A stretch of DNA of 64,000 nt from Udeniomyces pyricola (Eukaryota > Basidiomycota > Tremellomycetes > Cystofilobasidiales > Mrakiaceae), in the NCBI GenBank assembly GCA_039545295.1, contig BCIK01000020.1:509694-573693 (forward strand). The letters run 5' to 3'. Numbering within the stretch: the stretch's first letter is position 1; each line of letters begins with the position of its first letter. This document shows, in pieces, positions 57,901 to 64,000 of the stretch. A model generated the notes under the pieces. The model worked only from the letters and a program-made list of their open reading frames with translations, was not told where the DNA came from and made no database searches. The position numbers and the translations under genes are program-made.

Positions 57901-59281
57901 CATATTGATCAAATTCGGACGCGTAGCAACCATTCTGCTCGACAGGAATCTTGGATCCGCTGTCGTCCCAAAACACCGGAAGCGTACAGGTGTCGTTCCA
58001 AGCATTGGTGTACTGCAGTATTCGACAAAGACAAGGTGAGGGTCAGACCAGACCGACACATGCTCGGAGACTCTGATGCAAACCAAACGACTCAGAGACT
58101 GACGGTGAAATCTTGGTATTCCTTGATACCCCAGGGACCATAGGCTGGATCTTTCCATTGAGCGTCATACTCAGATAGCGAAAAAGGAGTCGAGGTATTG
58201 AGATGGCTATCAAAAGATGAGATCCGATCCAGGTCAGGAACCCAACGTGTCGCATGGCATAGACCAGATGGAAAGGCAGCAGGAGACAGTTACACACTCC
58301 TTGAATCCGATGAGGTCCGACATGGTTCCGACTGTGAAATCCAGCATGATGTACCTGTGCAATGTTGATCGAGTGATCAGTGTGAGTTCCATTTGGAAGC
58401 TCGGTCAGGAACGAAAGAAGACGAAAACCTACATGTTTCGGCTGTGAATCTCGTCAACTAAGTCTCTCCAATCGTCAATCGTTCCCCAGTGAGGATCGAC
58501 AAGGGAGAAGTCGAGGGGCGAGTAGGCATCAGCCTGCCAAGGCATGTTGACAAAGATAGTGCCTGCAATGTAGATGGCCTTTGCACCCATTCCTTGAATG
58601 TAATCGAGCTTGCGGACAAGGCCTTTGGCATCACCACCGTATCGAAAGTTGACCTCGGTCGGGTCAGACTCCATCATGGAGTGAAAGTAGTCATTGTTGG
58701 TAGGATCTCCATCCTAGAGGAGAAAGAAAGCAGGGTAACATTGAGCATCAATTGGAATGGACAGCCATGTTGCGGGTGGAACAGGGTCGAGCGCAAACCG
58801 GGGCACGGCCGGAGGAAGGAAAGGCACGCCAGGAAGCGCGAGGCCAAACGAGCGGGCTACAAAAGGGGACAAGGACTGACGGCAAACTTGTCGAGCAAGA
58901 TGTTGTAGAACTGGAACGACACCAAGCAATCATGAAAGTGTAAGTAAAGATGATGGATGCGTGTGAAAAGTCGACCAAACATGAGGCAAAGATGTTCGAT
59001 GAAGCCGCTACGCTACGTACTGGCTGAGCTCGCCAATTAGACGGACTTGGGGTGTAAGTCGTGTTTCGTCCCGAGCCTCGCTCCGAGGCGTAATCAACAA
59101 CGTTGGAGCCTGCAGTCTGGTTAATGTTGAGATTCCATGCTTTGAGCGTCTCGTCGTAGGGAAGCGCCCGGACGAGAGTTGACGTGACGAGCAGCACGGC
59201 CGAGACGACGGTGGCAAGCGGGGTAGAAGGCATGGAGCTGATCGAGGAGCTTTGTGACGAGAAGGAGGGTAGAAGCCGCAT
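48987..59281 (-). CDS. AGS1: Alpha-1,3-glucan synthase
   Basis: Multi-domain plasma-membrane enzyme that makes wall alpha-1,3-glucan. 28 exons close to a 2390-residue frame, the usual Ags length; main ones 59281-59021, 58713-58433, 57772-57494, 57390-57103, 57018-56376, 56246-54630, 53707-53273, 52601-51897, 51791-51219, 51137-50805, 50219-49998, 49354-49205, 49054-48987. Order: signal peptide (cut near VRALPYDE); extracellular GH13 amylase-like domain with [29 protein letters not shown] (nucleophile Asp) and [10 protein letters not shown] (acid Glu); a membrane span before [18 protein letters not shown]; cytosolic GT5 synthase starting [15 protein letters not shown], with [19 protein letters not shown]; a Ser-rich linker; and a multi-span C-terminal export domain ending RRETLSRP. 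All key motifs are intact. One exon (54536-54523) is 14 nt. The ambiguous base at 50119 falls in a Gly codon's third position. Confidence 0.95.
50119..50119. other. Ambiguous base (N) inside AGS1
   Basis: The only N seen in the window. On the minus strand it is the third position of GGN (Gly) in GVWGLLF, so the protein is unaffected whatever the base. Confidence 0.95.
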
Positions 59282-59818
59282 GATCGCTTGATACCAGTTG
59301 GTAGCAGCGAGGTCAGCGGATGGGGAAGTAGGAAGCGGGGTCTAACGTCGGGGCGTGCGAGACGCGTGGGACTGTAATGGGAGGTAGAGGATCGGGAAGA
59401 AACTGAGAGAGAGCCAGGGAGGGTGGAGGGACGAAGAGGGGGAAGGAAGGGGTGACTTGAGTCGGACTGGAGATTCAAGGGTGGGAAGAGAGCGTCGAGA
59501 GCGGCGAGCTAGCGGGACGAAAGGCGTCGAGTGTACGGGATGGTACGATGAGGACAAAGAAGTCGAGAGAGATGGAGAGGGAGGACAAGAGGAGGGAGAG
59601 GAGAGGGAATCGGGGGGTGGAGGGGGACAAAGGAGGGAAGGGGGGAAGGGGGAAGGGGGTCGTCGAGGGGAAGAGAGCTCAGCGCTCAGCGTTGCCACAG
59701 CGAGGAGCAACGCACGACGGGGGAGGTTTCTTGCGCTTGCTTGCATCCTTGCCCCGCCTTGTACGCGTCGTCTGCAGGTCATCGATTCATCGGAGCCGCC
59801 GGAGCGTGATTGTTTTTG

Positions 59819-59862
<44 letters not shown>

Positions 59863-59940
59863 TTCGTTCATTCTTTCTAGCTATAGCTAGGCGTCATACA
59901 AGGCAGCTTCATGCCCGGCAGCACTTGAGCACCTCAACAT
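59282..59940 (-). promoter_or_regulatory. Upstream region of AGS1: long pyrimidine-rich leader
   Basis: From about 59350 to 59690 the plus strand is nearly all G/A, i.e. C/T-rich on the AGS1 coding strand, like other strong fungal leaders. Overlapping ORFs on both strands here (59342-59782, 59457-59942) are composition artefacts. Confidence 0.5.
59819..59863. repeat. (TTTC)n microsatellite
   Basis: About eleven TTTC units, 540-580 bases upstream of the AGS1 start codon. Confidence 0.9.
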
Positions 59941-61600
59941 GATCTATCCCGCCATCCCCTCTGTGAGTATATATATTGCTTTTCTTTTATTGTATATGGT
60001 CAGTCCAGAAAATCGATCAATGCAAGTTGGATGTCACCAATGGGCGCCGCGCGGTCTGAATGAAACGTGGACAGTGGAGGCTTCCCCGCAAAACAATCAA
60101 TAGCAAAACAGACGCGTCGACTTGATGCATCGATCATGAGTGAATTTGAATAGATGATCCAAAATAATCATGATATAAAATAAGAGCACAATTCGTTCTT
60201 TCTGCACTTGCACTATTATCGAAATATGGTTGGCCATGTGAGAATAGGTCGTGTGGTGAGAACTGGTTTGCAGTTGTGTCGAGCAGTAGTGCAGTCAAAT
60301 GAATGGTTGATTCGATACAGGGACAAGTCTATCGAAAAGACTAGTGTATATAGCAATCGAAAGAGGTTCGAGCCGGCACAGCCGTGCTCGCCTAGTAGAG
60401 CTGTGTGTGATCGAGTCCATCCGGAGGAGGGTGCGATCAGCCAGCGACCGACGCATGGGAGAGGAGACTTGTAGAATGTAGTCGAAACAGGGGAGTAGAT
60501 GATAAAGGATACGATGCGAATAGAAAGAGTGAAGAATTGAAGAATTGAAGAATTAGAGAAATAAAGAGAGAAAGAAGAGGGAAGACCGAAGCTACATCCA
60601 TGGCATTCGTGACAGGCCAGCCAAGCACATGGACTTCTACAGTCACTTTTTTAATTGCCCTCGCTCTCGTCATATGACCCCCGGATCGATATTCCTTGTA
60701 CTCAGCAGTTCAGTTTCGGCATAAGCTCACGATCATAGTAGGATCTAAGCAAAGTACAGCCAACTCCTTACAAACTCCGAACTTTGGTAGACACCCAAAT
60801 TTAAGGGTATGGAAGGAGTACGAGCCCACAAAGATCAGATCTCCGGGGGAAACCAATAGCTCCTCATAAGGGCGCCTCAAGAGCGATCCAGGCGCTCAGA
60901 CAGCCCAAGGAGTGTATACCATATCATATAGAAGCTTCTTACATCCCACAGAAACTTTTAGACAACCGGTGGAGGAAAGAATACGTAAATCCTGTGCTAT
61001 GCGCGTCGGCACCTCTTCTCGATTACCGCGCGCACGCGTGCGCACCAGGAGTACTACGTACACTCGCGTCCCTCAAGACGTCTAGGTGCTGTCTTTATGG
61101 ATGAATACGCGAACAACAAGTGATGATATGCATGTATGCAGATGAAAATGGACGAAAGTGCGCGCGTGTCGTGATAAGTAATTGAACGGCGAATAAATAT
61201 TGTATATCGATCGAATTGCCAGATTAACGCCAATCGACAACTACATATATATTCGATTAGCCCTAGTTTCTGCCTGGCGGTCTCGTAGCCATATGTCGCG
61301 CCCTCATGAGGTCAGATTCGCACGAGCTGAGATCACAATACTGTCTTGCGAGTATCTGGTTAGCCGACACTGGCTAGGCGTGCACTGGTACCGCGGCTAT
61401 AGAGGCGTTGTGCTGGAAGTCGATAAAAGTAAGAGGGGGGGGGGGGGGGGCTGGGTTAGATTCTGGACGCGCCGCAAGAGGAAGCGTCCAGCTAGACCTC
61501 ATTAAACCACCACCCACCGACTAGCTACCCACGATTTTCTTTTACGATCCTGTACCCGCAACTCTCGCCATCCACACTTGTCTCCCTACAGCTCGCTCAC
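59941..61600. other. Gene-poor region
   Basis: No ORF with coding character on either strand. Contains ATTGAAGAATTGAAGAATT tandem words near 60535-60555, a CGCGCGCACGCGTGCGC alternating stretch near 61027-61043, and a 16-G run at 61435-61450. No tRNA cloverleaf recognised. Confidence 0.4.
61435..61450 (+). repeat. G16 homopolymer
   Basis: Sixteen consecutive G in the gene-poor block; prone to sequencing length error. Confidence 0.85.
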
Positions 61601-61604
61601 TCAA

Positions 61605-63630
61605 GTATGTCAGGATCATTGTGTGTGAATCCTATCGACTGAGGGAGACGTGGAATCTGGCTGAGCGATTTACCCTCAGCTTCTCATTAGGAGGTCCGAC
61701 TGCGCTTATCCTACCTCGAACACTACCGCTTCCATCCTTTCTTCACGTAAATTCTCGCAAGCTTGACGATGTGTACGACAACTCATACCGGGATGTGGCA
61801 TACATGTACTGATATCACCCGGTGATCGTGGTATGGGCCAAGCTACGATGTCCGACTCGATGCCTGTTCCATCGACTCCCCCTGCTGGTTTACCAGTCTC
61901 AAGCTTTACTGTGCTTTCGTCTTCATACACAATGCATCTCGTCGGCAGATCCTCTCGACTGACATAAAGACTTCCTACGTGCTCGCAAAAACTCCAACGT
62001 TTCCCTACTGCGACTGCTCGGGAGGTAAGCAACCGATGTCATCTCGCTCACTTTCCTCTGTTACCTTCCGCAATGTTGCGATCTTTGAACTATCGGTATC
62101 GTACATGGTGATATCAGTCAAAACACCCTTTCTGCCCTGTCCATCCCTTCCCGATCCTCTTGCGACTGGTAGCTCTTCCACCACCTCCACCTCCTCCACT
62201 TCCGCTTCTGTCGTCTCTTCCACTTTCAGCTCGGCGGTCCCGGCCGGTCTCTGCCTTCAGTGACCCAGGAACTCATCGAAATCTCCAAGCTTCATCACCA
62301 CCATGCTTCTCACTGGACGTACGGGGGATGGGAGACAGAGTCGGGTCTTGCGGGTTCAGCGAAAAGAATTGTTCGCCGGCCACGTTCAAGAAGGGTAATT
62401 CCAAGCGAGCAACGCGGAAAGCGGAGATGGAGTGCTGTAAAGATTGTCGCTTGAGTCACTGGTCTTCTGCAAAGGTGCTGATTGAAAAAATCCTTCCACC
62501 TAGGTTCCCATGCCTTGTACGAGGTGTGAGGCGGTAGGAGTCTATGTCAAAATCTGGCGCTACGACTTAGAGGAACGTTACAAAACTACGCACCCTCTTG
62601 AGATTGACTGCATTAACATTACAACGCCACTTTTGCAATCTTGAACATCAATTACCTAGGTAATCTCGACAGCCGTATGACCGTGAATGCGACGCGTTCC
62701 GTGGTTTTAGTCGCTAATGTCGTGGCGAGATTGAGGAAGTCATCGTTTGCTTCTACTGAATTTTGTAGTTCGTTCCGCCGACATATGATTCCTGACATAC
62801 GTCGTGCCGATGAACGACTTCCATGCATGTTCTCTTGCTTCCATTGCTCATGCCATATCCTCTCTGTTATCTTGGAAGATCTTGCTTGTGCGGCCCCATA
62901 CCTTGACCTAGGCCGTGCTATGGATGGTCCTCTCTTGCCTTCACCTAACTCCCACCTACCACGATTCTTGGCGAATCCATCTACAACCCCAACCTCATCT
63001 ATCCTCGATACTGGGTCACCCTGTCTGGTTACGCCTGTCGACTCCGGCCGGATCAGAACTATACCTGCATTGTTCCTCTACTTCCAAACTGCTTCTCAAC
63101 TTGCTACGACTTCCAAATCCGCGTCGCCCCGACTGCCAACCGACGGCTTTAACCAAAAACCCCACCTCGAGCACAGCTCTCCTCACAATATACGACTCGC
63201 TTGCTGCTCCAACCTGAGGCGCACCAGCGTTGCGCGATCACGTTCTTGGTGGGTGTAGCTGAGATGCCACCTCCGTTTGGCGATCGATGTGCGTCGCTCT
63301 CTGCTTGAGTGGATACTTATTGTTCTGTCTTGTACTGAGCTATGGCACGTAGTGAATGAGCTTGTGATAAGACGCTGAGGAAGCTATGACTGACCACACG
63401 CTTGCGCTTCCTTTCAGCCTTTCACTCGGACGTGGCGAATTCGTTTATTATGCGACTGACTTGTCGTTGATCGACATGACGGCCAGGCTTGATCCTTTTG
63501 ACTTGATGAAGGGCGGCATACCACCCGTTATCCGCCATGGTTTGATCATCGCTTCGGTTCACAAGAATAAAATCATCATGACTAGTCTGTCCGGCGGCAA
63601 GGCGATGTCAGACAACGGCAGTAAATGAGA
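61605..63630 (+). CDS. Tentative spliced gene, Cys-rich, not confidently modelled
   Basis: Several pieces look coding and are linked by plausible splice sites. A segment from about 61838 to 62025 reads LYCAFVFIHNASRRQILSTD and on to FPYCDCSG, ending in phase 1 at a GTAAGC donor. A phase-1 acceptor at 62260 then reads VTQELIEISKLHHHH. Nearby, in another frame, come NCSPATFKKGNSKRATRKAE and ECCKDCRLSH, and after a further possible intron PCTRCEAVGVYVKIWRYDLE. The Cys pattern loosely recalls a fungal Zn2Cys6 cluster but lacks two of six Cys. A later block (to about 63628) has FVYYATDLSLIDMTARLDPF. One proposed intron would be only about 40 nt, and the 5' and 3' ends are unknown. It may be a diverged regulator, a pseudogene or several genes. 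Confidence 0.3.
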
Positions 63631-63951
63631 GAGCCGAAAGACTACAGATTAGGTTTCCCGATGCCATCAAAGTACGTGTGTGTATTGTTACGACTAGCTG
63701 CTTCCCGGTATGAGTCTTGGGACTTGTGGATCAGAGGTATTGCATTGATTGATGTAGCTAGAGGTAGAAAATATTACAGGCTTATATAGCTGAAGAGAAA
63801 GGTCCATAGAAGATTCCAAGATGTTCCATGGTTGAGTAATACAAAGAGCTAAAAATAGATTCCGCGTGGAATGTTCCATTCTGACTAAGCTCCCTTCCTC
63901 CGACGCCACAGCCCCTTACTCCCATTCCATGTCCGCTCTCTCGTCGCCACA

Positions 63952-64000
63952 ATGCCTATTCTCAACACTCCCACTCGACGAGATGGGCGGTACCTTGAGG
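63952..64000 (+). CDS. Possible 5' end of a gene running off the right edge
   Basis: An ATG at 63952 opens a frame reading MPILNTPTRRDGRYLE to the end of the window, preceded by a pyrimidine-rich stretch with CACA just before the ATG, as at other starts here. A second ATG at 63929 opens a different frame. With only 16 codons visible the product cannot be named. Confidence 0.35.
   Translation, partial: MPILNTPTRRDGRYLE

Noticed and set aside
59342..59942. Long ORFs on both strands upstream of AGS1
   Set aside because: Purine/pyrimidine-skewed simple sequence gives open frames by chance; no motifs.
60360..60430. tRNA-like stretch (GTTCGAGCC and GATCGAGTCC)
   Set aside because: No consistent acceptor, D and anticodon stems could be paired around either T-arm-like word.
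62403..62560. Bona fide Zn2Cys6 transcription factor
   Set aside because: Only four of the six required Cys can be placed, across an unproven intron; kept only as a tentative gene and a finding.
1..64000. CRISPR arrays, insertion sequences, prophage or bacterial operons
   Set aside because: No regularly spaced repeats, transposase or integrase ORFs, or Shine-Dalgarno-led gene runs; the sequence is eukaryotic nuclear DNA.

Overview
The window is nuclear DNA from a fungus, almost certainly an intron-rich basidiomycete. A Tremellomycetes-like yeast is my best guess, but that is inference. Almost every gene is split by short introns (mostly 50-150 nt, GTRNGT donors, CTRAC-like branch sites). There are no operons or Shine-Dalgarno signals, and the proteins are typical of fungi: Spt6, Sec16, PTPA, Atx1, L-arabinitol dehydrogenase and an alpha-1,3-glucan synthase. 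I rebuilt exons by hand from splice sites and reading-frame continuity. In nearly all models the exon lengths add up to an intact frame, which is the main internal check on them.

Layout. 0-3.4 kb: SEC16 (minus, cut by the left edge). 4.2-5.9 kb: a PAP2 lipid phosphatase (plus). 6.3-13.3 kb: SPT6 (minus, 17 exons). 13.6-14.5 kb: a 75-residue zinc-finger protein (plus). 14.9-16.4 kb: a C2H2-like protein (minus). 16.8-18.8 kb: a second PAP2 phosphatase (plus). 19.1-19.7 kb: a small unknown protein (minus). 20.5-22.5 kb: a Ser/Thr-rich single-pass membrane protein (minus). 23.0-24.3 kb: PTPA, the PP2A activator (minus). 24.7-25.8 kb: an organelle-targeted RRM protein (plus). 26.0-27.5 kb: a D-2-hydroxyacid dehydrogenase (minus). 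28.7-30.9 kb: a leucine-rich-repeat protein (minus). 31.4-32.1 kb: ATX1 copper chaperone (plus). 32.6-34.4 kb: an unknown protein (minus). 35.4-36.7 kb: a His-rich stress or 'allergen'-family protein (plus). 37.4-39.3 kb: L-arabinitol 4-dehydrogenase (plus). 40.2-42.1 kb: a short-chain dehydrogenase (plus). 42.6-44.5 kb: a GT25-type glycosyltransferase (minus). 45.1-48.2 kb: an mpaB/rubber-oxygenase-family protein (plus). 49.0-59.3 kb: alpha-1,3-glucan synthase (minus, 28 exons). 59.3-63.9 kb is gene-poor and holds one tentative, poorly modelled Cys-rich gene; a possible new gene starts at the right edge.

The genes are ordinary housekeeping and metabolic loci arranged as alternating divergent and convergent pairs with short shared promoters; they do not form one pathway. 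AGS1, the GT25 enzyme and the two lipid phosphatases touch cell-wall and membrane biology. LAD and the neighbouring SDR are both NAD(P)-dependent oxidoreductases. I found no CRISPR array, insertion sequence, rRNA or convincing tRNA. The most unusual features are very small internal exons (7, 8, 13, 14 and 18 nt), A-rich 3' splice sites without pyrimidine tracts, a TP-repeat tail on Spt6, and the uncertain spliced gene at 61.6-63.6 kb.
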